DNA of 10,367 bases from Desulfococcus sp. (GCA_024641805.1 JAHECJ010000035.1:1-10367), one strand, 5' to 3'. Counted from the stretch's first letter, positions 1-6,238 are shown. Made by a program: numbers and translations. The notes: a model not told the origin generated them from the letters alone.

Positions 1-539
1 AGCGCCAGGAATATTATCAGACATTAAAAGAAGATTTTGGACGCAAAGAAGCGCATTTTAAGCACGGGAAAAGAAACTATGAGGCTGAAAAATCAGATTA
101 TGAAAATCAGCAGGCTGTGGCTGGAGTGAACCGGAATTTTAAAATAACGCTCAAGAACGGTGAAATCCTTTATGCCTATCTTGTTCGCGCCAGCAGCACC
201 CTGGACCTGGCACTGTTAAAAATCGACGGATGCAGGACCCCGTTTATTTATCCGGCGGATATGAATCGTGTTGCCCAGCGGCAGAAAGTCTGGGCAATAG
301 GAAGTCCGCTCAACATTGCCGATACCATGAAAGACGGTACGGTGTCCGGTTTTACCGACGAATATATTCAGACCAATGCGCAAATATATCCCGGCAACAG
401 CGGCGGCCCCCTGGTCAATGAAAAAGGTCAGGTCATCGGCATTAATACGTTAAAAGAACTGACCCGCAATTTCGAAGGAATGGGATTTGCCATTCCCATA
501 GATACGGCGTTGGATGAATTCGCGGGTGAGTTGAGATAA
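1..539 (+). CDS. Trypsin-like (HtrA/S1C-type) serine protease, C-terminal part
   Basis: The reading frame is open from base 3, so the gene starts upstream of the window; only its last 178 residues are visible. The end of a trypsin-like fold is clear. A DLALLKI block carries the catalytic Asp (codon 204-206), and GNSGGPL carries the catalytic Ser (codon 399-401). It is followed by the GQVIGINT and GFAIP strands typical of HtrA/Deg proteases. The catalytic His must lie upstream. The first 38 visible residues are very charged and rich in Lys, Glu and Tyr, and look like a helical insert before the strand leading to the Asp. The protein stops about 45 residues after the Ser, so there is no C-terminal PDZ domain, unlike DegP or DegS. 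Any N-terminal partner domain, signal peptide or membrane anchor is out of view, so substrate and location are unknown. No intrinsic terminator follows. Confidence 0.9.
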   Translation, partial: RQEYYQTLKEDFGRKEAHFKHGKRNYEAEKSDYENQQAVAGVNRNFKITLKNGEILYAYLVRASSTLDLALLKIDGCRTPFIYPADMNRVAQRQKVWAIGSPLNIADTMKDGTVSGFTDEYIQTNAQIYPGNSGGPLVNEKGQVIGINTLKELTRNFEGMGFAIPIDTALDEFAGELR

Positions 540-733
540 AGATGAATTATTACAGATGGATGTTCAACGCCCAATCTTGAACGTCGAAGTATGATGTCGA
601 GGGGTTTCCGAAGCTTTCTGATTAAATTCCTGCTCTTGTCTTTGATTCAATTTTTGAGGTTCGATGTTTATTCTTTTCATCAAATTTTCCACGGTCCTTT
701 CGGCGGAAAAAAATAGCTGATTCTCCGATGCGC

Positions 734-762
734 TTGCGATTGCTAAAAAAATCATTTATAAG
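734..762 (+). promoter_or_regulatory. Putative sigma-70 promoter of the dihydrouridine synthase gene
   Basis: TTGCGA (734-739) and TATAAG (757-762) are separated by exactly 17 bases, a good match to -35/-10 consensus. Transcription would start about seven bases after the -10 box, at or next to the A of the ATG at 769. No Shine-Dalgarno sequence precedes that ATG, which fits a leaderless transcript. This is prediction from sequence only. Confidence 0.42.
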
Positions 763-768
763 CCCCTC

Positions 769-1791
769 ATGAAAGAAGGTACCCGAAAATTCATCAACAC
801 ACCGCTGAAAATCGGTAATCGCGTCATTGAGGGACGGTTGCTTCTTGCTCCCATGAGCGGGCTGACCCATGTGGCATACCGTGAACTGCTGGACGGTTAT
901 GGCGGGTGCGGCCTGCTGTATACCGAAATGTGCAGCGCCAGGTCCATCCCCCAGGAAAATAGATATGTATCACCGGTCTTCCGGTGGCGGAATGAAGAAC
1001 TTTCGCGCCTGGTTTGCCAGATATTCGGCCCGGACCCGGAAATTATGGTGTCGGCGGCCAAAAGGGTGGAGGTTGAGGGCTTTTTCGGGGTGGATCTTAA
1101 TTTCGGATGTTCCGTGGCCGCCATTTGCAAAAAAAATTCCGGCGCGGCGCTCTTGAAAACCCCCGATCTTGCGGTGAAGATGGTCCGTGATGTCCGCACG
1201 GCAGTCGATATTCCGCTGACGGTGAAATTCAGGACCGGGTGGGAGGACCGCCCCGATCTTGCCGTGGATCTGGCCCGACGGTTTGAAGATGCCGGCGCGG
1301 ACGCACTGATATTCCATCCCAGGGTGGCCCCGGACCGCCGGTCCCGGCCGCCGAAATGGAAGTATATCCGGGAAGTGAAGCAGGCCGTGTCGATTCCGGT
1401 GTTTGGAAACGGTGAGGTTTTTACTGAAGATGATTGTGAAAAAATGATTGAAACCACCGGTTGCGACGGGGTTTCGCTGGGACGGATCGCCATTGCAAAG
1501 CCATGGGTGTTTTCCGAATGGAGTCATGGATGCGCTGTGGATTTGGAAACTTACCGAAACAGTTTCAAGCAGATGATCCTTCTTTTCAGCAAACATTATG
1601 AGCCCACGCCGGCCATCCGGAAATTTAAGAAAATGGCGGTTTATAATGCCGCTGTTTTTCAATTTGGCCACAGTTTTTCTAAAAAACTATGCCGCGCGAA
1701 TGATTTTTCCGAAATGGCGTCCGTGGTGGATGCATTTTTTGACGAATCACCGGAACTGAACGGCCGCCCCAATTTAAATCTGTTCTGCTGA
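769..1791 (+). CDS. tRNA-dihydrouridine synthase family protein
   Basis: FMN/NADPH-dependent enzyme that reduces specific uridines of tRNA to dihydrouridine in the cytoplasm. The 340 residues match the family length. In order they show the FMN-binding start LLLAPMSGLT (24-33), then VDLNFGC with the catalytic Cys at 114, then GAALLK. TVKFRTGW (151-158) has the Lys and Arg that contact FMN and tRNA. IFHPR has His183, FGNGE is at 212-216, and SLGRIAIAKPW is the phosphate-binding end of the barrel. A C-terminal helical tRNA-binding part follows. Two deviations from the usual DusA/B/C pattern are GCS instead of GCP after the catalytic Cys, and HPR instead of HGR. All catalytic positions remain, so activity is likely. 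The Dus subclass and target uridine cannot be told from this sequence. The ATG at 769 is the only start that keeps the first strand; it has no Shine-Dalgarno but lies at the predicted transcription start. Confidence 0.94.
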   Translation: MKEGTRKFINTPLKIGNRVIEGRLLLAPMSGLTHVAYRELLDGYGGCGLLYTEMCSARSIPQENRYVSPVFRWRNEELSRLVCQIFGPDPEIMVSAAKRVEVEGFFGVDLNFGCSVAAICKKNSGAALLKTPDLAVKMVRDVRTAVDIPLTVKFRTGWEDRPDLAVDLARRFEDAGADALIFHPRVAPDRRSRPPKWKYIREVKQAVSIPVFGNGEVFTEDDCEKMIETTGCDGVSLGRIAIAKPWVFSEWSHGCAVDLETYRNSFKQMILLFSKHYEPTPAIRKFKKMAVYNAAVFQFGHSFSKKLCRANDFSEMASVVDAFFDESPELNGRPNLNLFC

Positions 1792-1792
1792 T

Positions 1793-1825
1793 TTCACTGT
1801 GGCTGTCACAAGAGTGGCCAGTGAA
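1793..1825. repeat. Imperfect hairpin after the dihydrouridine synthase gene
   Basis: TTCACTG-TG-GC (1793-1803) can pair with GCCAGTGAA (1817-1825), giving a 9-bp stem with a two-base bulge just after the stop codon. No T-run follows on either strand, so it is not a standard intrinsic terminator. It could protect the 3' end of the mRNA. Confidence 0.35.
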
Positions 1826-1828
1826 GCA

Positions 1829-1842
1829 GTCGACAAGTCGAC
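1829..1842. repeat. GTCGAC-AA-GTCGAC inverted repeat upstream of dgt
   Basis: Two copies of the 6-bp palindrome GTCGAC flank AA, making a perfect dyad of 6-bp arms. It lies about 12 bases upstream of the putative -35 box for the dGTPase gene, where a regulator could bind. No regulator is identified. It could also be chance. Confidence 0.35.
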
Positions 1843-1853
1843 GGAATAAATAC

Positions 1854-1883
1854 TTTACATTTTTTGAAACCTGTTGATATAGC
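1854..1883 (+). promoter_or_regulatory. Putative sigma-70 promoter of the dGTPase gene
   Basis: TTTACA (1854-1859) is followed after 16 to 18 bases by overlapping -10 candidates GATATA (1876-1881) and TATAGC (1878-1883), with a TG shortly upstream. It is the best promoter-like match between the dihydrouridine synthase stop and the dGTPase coding region. The resulting mRNA leader would be about 115 bases if translation starts at 2007. Confidence 0.33.
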
Positions 1884-2006
1884 TTTACCTTATAGTGCGT
1901 TTAATCAACCGGCCCGGTGCTTGAACGCACTTGGTTGAATTTGACACAAATGACTATGCATCCTATTGAAAATATAGAAAAAGACAAACAAGATACCGAA
2001 ACGGCA

Positions 2007-3062
2007 ATGTCCATCCGTGAGGAGTTTGAAGAAAGAGAAGCGTCGTTTATCTCGCCCTTCGGTATGCTGTCGTGCAACTCCCGGGGCCGTGCGCGTCCGG
2101 AGGCACCCTGTCCGGTTCGAACGGTTTACCAGCAGGATCGGGACAGGATCGTTTTTTGTAATTCATTCAGACGATTAAAGCATAAAACCCAGGTGTTTCT
2201 CTCCCCGCTGGGCGATCACTACCGAACCCGCCTGACCCATACCCTTGAAGTGGCCGAAGTCGCCCGCACCATCAGCCGGGCCATGCGGTTGAACGAGGAC
2301 CTGGCGGAGGCCATTGCACTGGCGCATGATCTCGGTCACACGCCCTTCGGTCACAGTGGCGAAACAGCGTTAAAGGAAATTTTTTCGCCGGACTTTTCCC
2401 ACAATATCCAGAGCCTCCGAGTGGTGGATGTCCTGGAGCGAAACGGGGAAGGCCTGAACCTGACATATGAGGTCAGAGATGGAATTATAAAGCATTCCAA
2501 GGGTTTTGGAAATATATTGCCGTTGGACCCCTCGGAAAAGGCATGCACCGTTGAAGGTCAGATTGTCAGGGTCGCGGATATTATTGCGTATTTAAATCAT
2601 GATCTGGATGATGCCATCCGCAGCGGCGTGATTACCCGGGACCAGGTGCCGAAATCCTGTTCGGAGGTGTTGGGCAACTCCCACTCTCAGCGGGCCACCA
2701 CCATGATCCGGGATTTGATCTATTCCAGCAGGGTGTGTAATGACACCATGGAGTTGAAGCTGAGCCAGCCGGTTTTTTCGGCTATGATGAATTTGAGGAA
2801 ATTCCTTTATGATAACGTGTACCGGTCAGAAAAGGTGCATGCGGAATTTGTCAAAGCCAAAAAAATGATCTCCGAAATTTATACCTATTTTATAAATAAT
2901 CCGGATGATTTACCTTCAAGGCTCAAAAGTATTGAAATTGATGTGATTTATTCTCATAAAGTCCCGCGCGAGCGGGTCATCTGTGATTTTATCGCCAGTA
3001 TTACGGACCGATATATATTAAACCTGTACAATGAAATCTTTGTGCCTGCCCCACTGGTCTAA
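2007..3062 (+). CDS. dgt: Deoxyguanosinetriphosphate triphosphohydrolase-like HD protein
   Basis: HD-superfamily metallohydrolase that removes triphosphate from dNTPs in the cytoplasm and thereby controls dNTP pools. The 351 residues fit the short Dgt-like (type 2) family. The family start MSIREEFEEREA is followed by SRGRARPE and FRRLKHKTQVF, then by the metal site: His78 in RLTHTLEV, His107-Asp108 in ALAHDLGHTPFGH, and Asp181 in VADIIAYLNHDLDDA. The substrate-side SHNIQSLRVV block is also present. The frame stays open upstream to a GTG at 1917, with ATGs at 1950 and 1956. None of these has a good Shine-Dalgarno; I chose 2007 because family similarity begins there, so the start is only moderately certain. 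True specificity (dGTP or other dNTPs) cannot be read from sequence. The first cysteine-cluster gene begins about 40 bases downstream, so the genes may be co-transcribed. Confidence 0.93.
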   Translation: MSIREEFEEREASFISPFGMLSCNSRGRARPEAPCPVRTVYQQDRDRIVFCNSFRRLKHKTQVFLSPLGDHYRTRLTHTLEVAEVARTISRAMRLNEDLAEAIALAHDLGHTPFGHSGETALKEIFSPDFSHNIQSLRVVDVLERNGEGLNLTYEVRDGIIKHSKGFGNILPLDPSEKACTVEGQIVRVADIIAYLNHDLDDAIRSGVITRDQVPKSCSEVLGNSHSQRATTMIRDLIYSSRVCNDTMELKLSQPVFSAMMNLRKFLYDNVYRSEKVHAEFVKAKKMISEIYTYFINNPDDLPSRLKSIEIDVIYSHKVPRERVICDFIASITDRYILNLYNEIFVPAPLV

Positions 3063-3101
3063 CCCGTCGGGAATCCCCCGTGCAAGGGACCTTTCGTCAA
3101 A

Positions 3102-3701
3102 TTGGATTCATCCGGAATGTTCGATAAATATATAGATTTTTTAAATGATTTGAAATTGTTGTATGACCGGATGGATCATGCGTACGGCGAGATTTCGGAT
3201 GCATACGGTTTCCACTGCGCCGGATGTTCGGACAACTGCTGCCTGACCCGTTTTTTCCACCATACGCTCATTGAGTTTCTGTATCTTCAGAAGGGATTTG
3301 CCGGCTTGGATGAATCTCTGCGGGAAGCGGTCCGGAAAGAAGCAGAGGAGGTCACAGAAAAAGTCCGCCAGGCCGAAGATTCGGGAATTGTCCCGCAGAT
3401 TATGTGTCCGCTCAACAAAAAAGGGCTGTGCATTCTTTATGAATACCGCCCCATGATTTGCCGGCTCCATGGAATCCCCCATGAATTCGCGCACCCGGTT
3501 CGGAATAAAATTCTTGGCCCGGGATGCCATGAATTCGAGAAGCAGTGCGGTGAGACAGCATATCTGGAATTTAACCGAACCCCGTTTTACCAGAAAATGG
3601 CCCGTCTGGAACGAGGGGTAAGAGAACTGACCGGCATAACAGATAAATTTAAAAAAACCGTGGCGCAAATGCTCGTTGAAGATCCGGAGAAAATTTTATG
3701 A
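3102..3701 (+). CDS. YkgJ-type CxxCxxCC cysteine-cluster protein (first of two)
   Basis: Small soluble protein of the family called putative zinc- or iron-chelating domain (Pfam CxxCxxCC). Its biochemical role is mostly unknown, although the family includes FliB-type lysine methylases. The ligand pattern is clear. CAGCSDNCC gives Cys39, 42, 46 and 47. CP-x6-C gives Cys102 and Cys110. YEYRPMICR gives Cys120, and Cys142 and Cys149 follow near the end. There is no signal peptide or membrane segment. Residues about 65-95 form a charged, probably helical linker. The start is uncertain: TTG at 3102 has AGGGA twelve bases upstream, while ATG at 3117 would shorten the protein by five residues without losing any cysteine. 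It follows dgt by 39 bases. Its stop overlaps the next gene by four bases (ATGA), so translation of the two is probably coupled. Confidence 0.88.
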   Translation: MDSSGMFDKYIDFLNDLKLLYDRMDHAYGEISDAYGFHCAGCSDNCCLTRFFHHTLIEFLYLQKGFAGLDESLREAVRKEAEEVTEKVRQAEDSGIVPQIMCPLNKKGLCILYEYRPMICRLHGIPHEFAHPVRNKILGPGCHEFEKQCGETAYLEFNRTPFYQKMARLERGVRELTGITDKFKKTVAQMLVEDPEKIL

Positions 3702-4507
3702 AATTTATTGAAACAGGTGATTTGTCGGAAATCCAATCCTATATTCAGTCAGGTATTGGGGGCCGCCTGATAGGTGCGTCGGATACGTTTGAATTCCGAT
3801 GCCATCCTGAGGTTTCATGCTTTAATTTGTGCTGCCGGAATCTGAATTTTTTTTTAAACCCCTATGATGTGATCCGTCTGAAGCAGAACCTGAAACTGTC
3901 TTCAGAAGATTTTATTGAAAAACATACGGACATTATTGTACGGCCCGGCCATTATTTTCCGGACGTGCTGCTTCGCATGGCCGATAACGCAGAAAAGACC
4001 TGCCCCTTTTTAACCGAAGCAGGCTGCCGGGTTTACCTGGACCGGCCCCATACCTGCCGGGCGTTTCCGGTGGAGCATGGCTTGTATTATGATGCCCGAA
4101 AGCATCAGACCCGCCTGGTGCACTTTTTCAGGCCCCCGGATTTCTGCCAGGGCTGGCATGAAAAAACTTCCTGGACCCTGGCATCGTGGGAGGCGGACCA
4201 GCAGGCGGCATTTTACAACCAGATGACCGTTCAATGGGCGGAAGTGGCCCGGCTGTTTCAAAATGATCCGTTCGGCGGCGAAGGCCCCAATGGCCAGAAA
4301 GGGAAAATGGCGTTTATGGCGGTTTATAATACGGATGCATTCCGGGATTTTGTTTTAAACAGCAGTTTTTTGAAGCGATATAAAGTTAAATCCCAGCTCC
4401 GGGTGAAGGTCAAATCCGATGATGTGACCGTGCTGAAGTTGGGAATGGCCTGGATCCGGATGTTTTTGTTTGGCTTGAAAGTGGACGAAATAACGCTGAA
4501 AAAATAA
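3698..4507 (+). CDS. YkgJ-type CxxCxxCC cysteine-cluster protein (second of two)
   Basis: Second protein with the putative metal-chelating cysteine domain, 269 residues. The ligands are Cys35, Cys41 and Cys45-46 (in SCFNLCC), Cys102 in TCPFLTE, Cys110, Cys120 in LDRPHTCRAFP, and Cys150 in PPDFC. The spacing C-x7-C-x9-C and the Y-x2-RP-x2-CR motif match the gene just upstream. The C-terminal ~115 residues lack cysteine clusters and are not recognised; they look soluble. The start is well supported: GGAGA at 3686-3690 lies seven bases before ATG 3698, inside the previous gene, and the ATGA overlap indicates translational coupling. A metal or Fe-S cluster and a possible radical or methyltransferase activity are only family-level guesses. 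The tail of the gene overlaps the T-run of the terminator used by the convergent amt gene. Confidence 0.9.
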   Translation: MKFIETGDLSEIQSYIQSGIGGRLIGASDTFEFRCHPEVSCFNLCCRNLNFFLNPYDVIRLKQNLKLSSEDFIEKHTDIIVRPGHYFPDVLLRMADNAEKTCPFLTEAGCRVYLDRPHTCRAFPVEHGLYYDARKHQTRLVHFFRPPDFCQGWHEKTSWTLASWEADQQAAFYNQMTVQWAEVARLFQNDPFGGEGPNGQKGKMAFMAVYNTDAFRDFVLNSSFLKRYKVKSQLRVKVKSDDVTVLKLGMAWIRMFLFGLKVDEITLKK

Positions 4508-4546
4508 AGCCGGACCGGCAGGAGAAGTGTGGCTGCCGGCCCGGCT
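4499..4546 (-). terminator. Intrinsic terminator of amt
   Basis: On the minus strand the arms at 4546-4533 and 4521-4508 form a GC-rich 14-bp stem with an 11-base loop. The stem runs directly into TTTATTTTTTC (4508-4498). Read as minus-strand RNA every base pairs, with one G-U wobble; on the plus strand the same position is an A-C mismatch and no T-run follows. The asymmetry points to termination of the leftward transcript. The site begins about 112 bases after the amt stop. Confidence 0.82.
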
Positions 4547-4582
4547 GGATACTGAACCTCCGGGGGAGAAGATTCAGCGGTC

Positions 4583-4598
4583 GGTAAATGTATTTACC
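4583..4598. repeat. GGTAAAT-GT-ATTTACC palindrome
   Basis: A perfect inverted repeat with 7-bp arms and a two-base centre sits between the convergent genes, inside the amt 3' untranslated region. It is too AU-rich to be a terminator by itself. It could be a protein-binding dyad or a weak RNA hairpin. No function is assigned. Confidence 0.4.
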
Positions 4599-4658
4599 TG
4601 TGGGTTGAAAGTGGTTTTATGTAATAACCATTTTTGGTCGAATACTGTTTTCACGGTA

Positions 4659-5996
4659 TTATAACGCAGATCCGCTTGATGTTACTTCAACAAAGTCGGG
4701 ATAGGCATTGCCGCCATGTTCCGAGAAATCCAGCCCTTCCATTTCTTCTTCAGGGGAAACCCTTAAGCCCACAGCCTTGTCAATCAGTTTGAAAATAATA
4801 AAACAAGTGCCGAAGCTCCAGCAAAATGCGGTGCCGATTCCCATGAGCTGCACACCGATCATGGATGCGGATGTGCCGCCGATATTGAAAATTCCGGCTG
4901 CAAGGGTCCCCCAGGCGCCATTGACCCCGTGAACCGATACGGCGCCGACCGGGTCGTCAATTTTGATTTTTTCAAAAAACAGGACTGAAAAGACAACAAG
5001 AACACCGGCGATAGCGCCGATGATGACCGAGCTGGTCGGGGAGACATTGGCGCAACCGGCCGTAATCCCAACAAGACCGGCCAGGGCGCCGTTTAAGGAC
5101 ATGCCGACTTCCGGTTTTCCGAAAATGATCCAGGAGATAATCATAGCCATAGATGCTCCGGCTGCGGCCGCCAGGTTGGTGTTCACGGCAATCATAGCAA
5201 TATCAGTGGATGCGGCTGTGGTGGAACCGGCATTAAATCCAAACCATCCGAACCAGAGAATAAAGACGCCAAGGCCGGCCAGGGGGATATTATGGCCTAA
5301 AATAGGCCGGGTTTTCCCGTCTTTGGTATATTTTCCCAGTCGGGGACCAAGCACGATGGCACCGGCCAATGCAGCCCATCCGCCGATTGAGTGGACGACC
5401 GTGGAACCGGCAAAGTCGATAAAGCCGAACCCTTCCAGCCAGCCGTTGCCGTGAAAAAGGCTGCCCCATGCCCAGCTCCCGAATATGGGATAAATAAAGG
5501 CCGAGATGATCACGCTGTATAGAATGTAACCGATGAAGTTGGTCCGTTCGGCCATGGCGCCGGATACAATAGTGGCTGCGGTTGCGGCAAACACACACTG
5601 GAACATCCAGAAAACCAGCACCCATGGATCGCCGCCAGCGGCAAAATCACTCAGGAAAAATCCGGAAGTCCCGAACCATCCGGTTTGGGTCGCACCAAAC
5701 ATGAGCGCAAAGCCGATGGCCCAGAATGCCAGCGACCCCAGGGCAAAATCCATCAGGTTCTTCATTAAAATGTTGATGGCGTTTTTGGCGCGGGTAAAGC
5801 CGGTTTCCACCAGTGCAAATCCGGCCTGCATAAAAAATACCAGAATCGCCCCGATCAGTGTCCAGAGATAATCCGTATGGACCTGGACCGCATCGATGGC
5901 CGCTTTGTTTGTTTCCAGTGAAATAACCTCGTCGCCTGCCCATGCAGGTAAAATACCGGTTGCGAGCAGAATAAGCAGTAAACTTATGATTCTCAT
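4659..5996 (-). CDS. amt: Ammonium transporter (Amt family)
   Basis: Trimeric inner-membrane channel that takes up ammonium. Of its 445 residues, the first 20 or so form a signal peptide ending in AWA before GDEV, as in E. coli AmtB. About eleven hydrophobic segments follow. Family landmarks are all present: GFALVETGFTRAKNA (59-73), SGAMAERTNF, Asp194 and His202 in IDFAGSTVVHSIGGW, and His356 in SVHGVNGAWGT. Asp194 and His202 keep the AmtB Asp160/His168 spacing of eight, and His202/His356 are the twin pore histidines. The conserved cytoplasmic tail GLRVSPEEEMEGLDF is complete; it is the part that couples to PII proteins. The start is firm: GGGAGG lies eight bases before the ATG. The likely sigma-54 promoter upstream implies nitrogen control. 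No glnK/glnB gene is adjacent in this window, although amt and glnK are commonly linked. Confidence 0.96.
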   Translation of the reverse strand: MRIISLLLILLATGILPAWAGDEVISLETNKAAIDAVQVHTDYLWTLIGAILVFFMQAGFALVETGFTRAKNAINILMKNLMDFALGSLAFWAIGFALMFGATQTGWFGTSGFFLSDFAAGGDPWVLVFWMFQCVFAATAATIVSGAMAERTNFIGYILYSVIISAFIYPIFGSWAWGSLFHGNGWLEGFGFIDFAGSTVVHSIGGWAALAGAIVLGPRLGKYTKDGKTRPILGHNIPLAGLGVFILWFGWFGFNAGSTTAASTDIAMIAVNTNLAAAAGASMAMIISWIIFGKPEVGMSLNGALAGLVGITAGCANVSPTSSVIIGAIAGVLVVFSVLFFEKIKIDDPVGAVSVHGVNGAWGTLAAGIFNIGGTSASMIGVQLMGIGTAFCWSFGTCFIIFKLIDKAVGLRVSPEEEMEGLDFSEHGGNAYPDFVEVTSSGSAL

Positions 5997-6004
5997 TGTT
6001 AGAT

Positions 6005-6010
6005 CCTCCC
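6005..6010 (-). promoter_or_regulatory. Ribosome binding site of amt
   Basis: GGGAGG on the minus strand lies eight bases before the ATG at 5996. It is one of the strongest Shine-Dalgarno sequences in the window and fixes the amt start, including the signal peptide. Confidence 0.85.
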
Positions 6011-6097
6011 GATTGTTACGATTTTTTTTATTATTAAAAAGGGTTGAAATTTGTATTTAAATTGGACCCCCGGTTTGGTCGTTCTGAGTACTGTATG

Positions 6098-6113
6098 AGC
6101 AAAGGGCATGCCA
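6098..6113 (-). promoter_or_regulatory. Sigma-54 (-24/-12) promoter of amt
   Basis: The minus strand reads TGGCATGCCCTTTGCT, matching TGGCACG-N4-TTGCW at every fixed position but one (T for C). The invariant GG and GC are separated by exactly ten bases. Transcription would begin near 6087, giving an mRNA leader of about 90 bases. This promoter type needs RpoN and an activator such as NtrC, as is common for amt genes. I found no clear NtrC enhancer sequence upstream. Confidence 0.75.
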
Positions 6114-6141
6114 ATTGGGGCGGAATAAATATTATATTCAA

Positions 6142-6154
6142 TAACTACTTGATA
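6142..6154 (-). promoter_or_regulatory. IHF-like binding site upstream of the amt promoter
   Basis: The minus strand reads TATCAAGTAGTTA, a full match to the E. coli IHF consensus WATCAA-N4-TTR. It lies at about -55 to -67 from the predicted amt start, between the -24/-12 elements and where an enhancer would sit. DNA there could bend to bring the activator to RpoN polymerase. The surroundings are AT-rich, which raises the chance of a random match. Confidence 0.5.
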
Positions 6155-6214
6155 TAAAATAATATATAAAATTTTTGAATAAAAAGCCGATGTCGAAAAG
6201 GAGAGATACAGTAC

Positions 6215-6226
6215 TACAAATTTGTA
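6215..6226. repeat. TACA-N4-TGTA dyad 1
   Basis: TACAAATTTGTA is a perfect 12-bp palindrome in the divergent region. It overlaps the end of the right arm of the distant inverted repeat by one base. It shares its TACA-N4-TGTA pattern with the dyad at 6245-6256. It may be an operator. Confidence 0.45.
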
Positions 6227-6238
6227 ATTTTTAGCATA

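Larger units (their letters stand above)
6087..6215. repeat. Distant 10-bp inverted repeat flanking the amt promoter region
   Basis: AGTACTGTAT at 6087-6096 recurs as its exact reverse complement ATACAGTACT at 6206-6215. The two arms bracket the sigma-54 promoter and the IHF-like site. The left arm begins at the predicted amt transcription start. They could be paired operator sites for DNA looping; no known regulator motif is recognised. Confidence 0.4.

Noticed and set aside
562..582. GTTCAA/TTGAAC hairpin after the protease gene as a terminator
   Set aside because: The stem is only 6 bp, not GC-rich, and no T-run follows on either strand.
564..755. Minus-strand reading frame of 63 codons with an AGGGG seven bases before its ATG
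   Set aside because: The product resembles nothing known and is rich in polar residues after a short hydrophobic start. The AGGGG is explained as the complement of bases just before the dihydrouridine synthase ATG. No promoter is seen, so it is probably chance.
622..870. Minus-strand reading frame of 82 codons overlapping the start of the dihydrouridine synthase
   Set aside because: It is antisense to a certain gene, has no recognisable domain, and has no ribosome site.
897..1671. Two long minus-strand reading frames opposite the dihydrouridine synthase gene
   Set aside because: They are shadows of the plus-strand gene, which has all family motifs; their translations show no domain.
3141..3668. 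175-codon minus-strand frame opposite the first cysteine-cluster gene
   Set aside because: The plus-strand product has the full CxxCxxCC signature and sits in an operon; the minus-strand frame is a shadow.
4963..5454. 163-codon plus-strand frame opposite amt
   Set aside because: Its Ala/Pro-rich translation is the usual antisense by-product of a transmembrane gene; amt is unambiguous.
6190..6234. 14-codon frame starting ATG 6190, together with the AAAAGGAG at 6196-6203
   Set aside because: The ribosome-site-like sequence lies inside the frame rather than before it, and no usable start follows at the right distance. It is unlikely to be a leader peptide.
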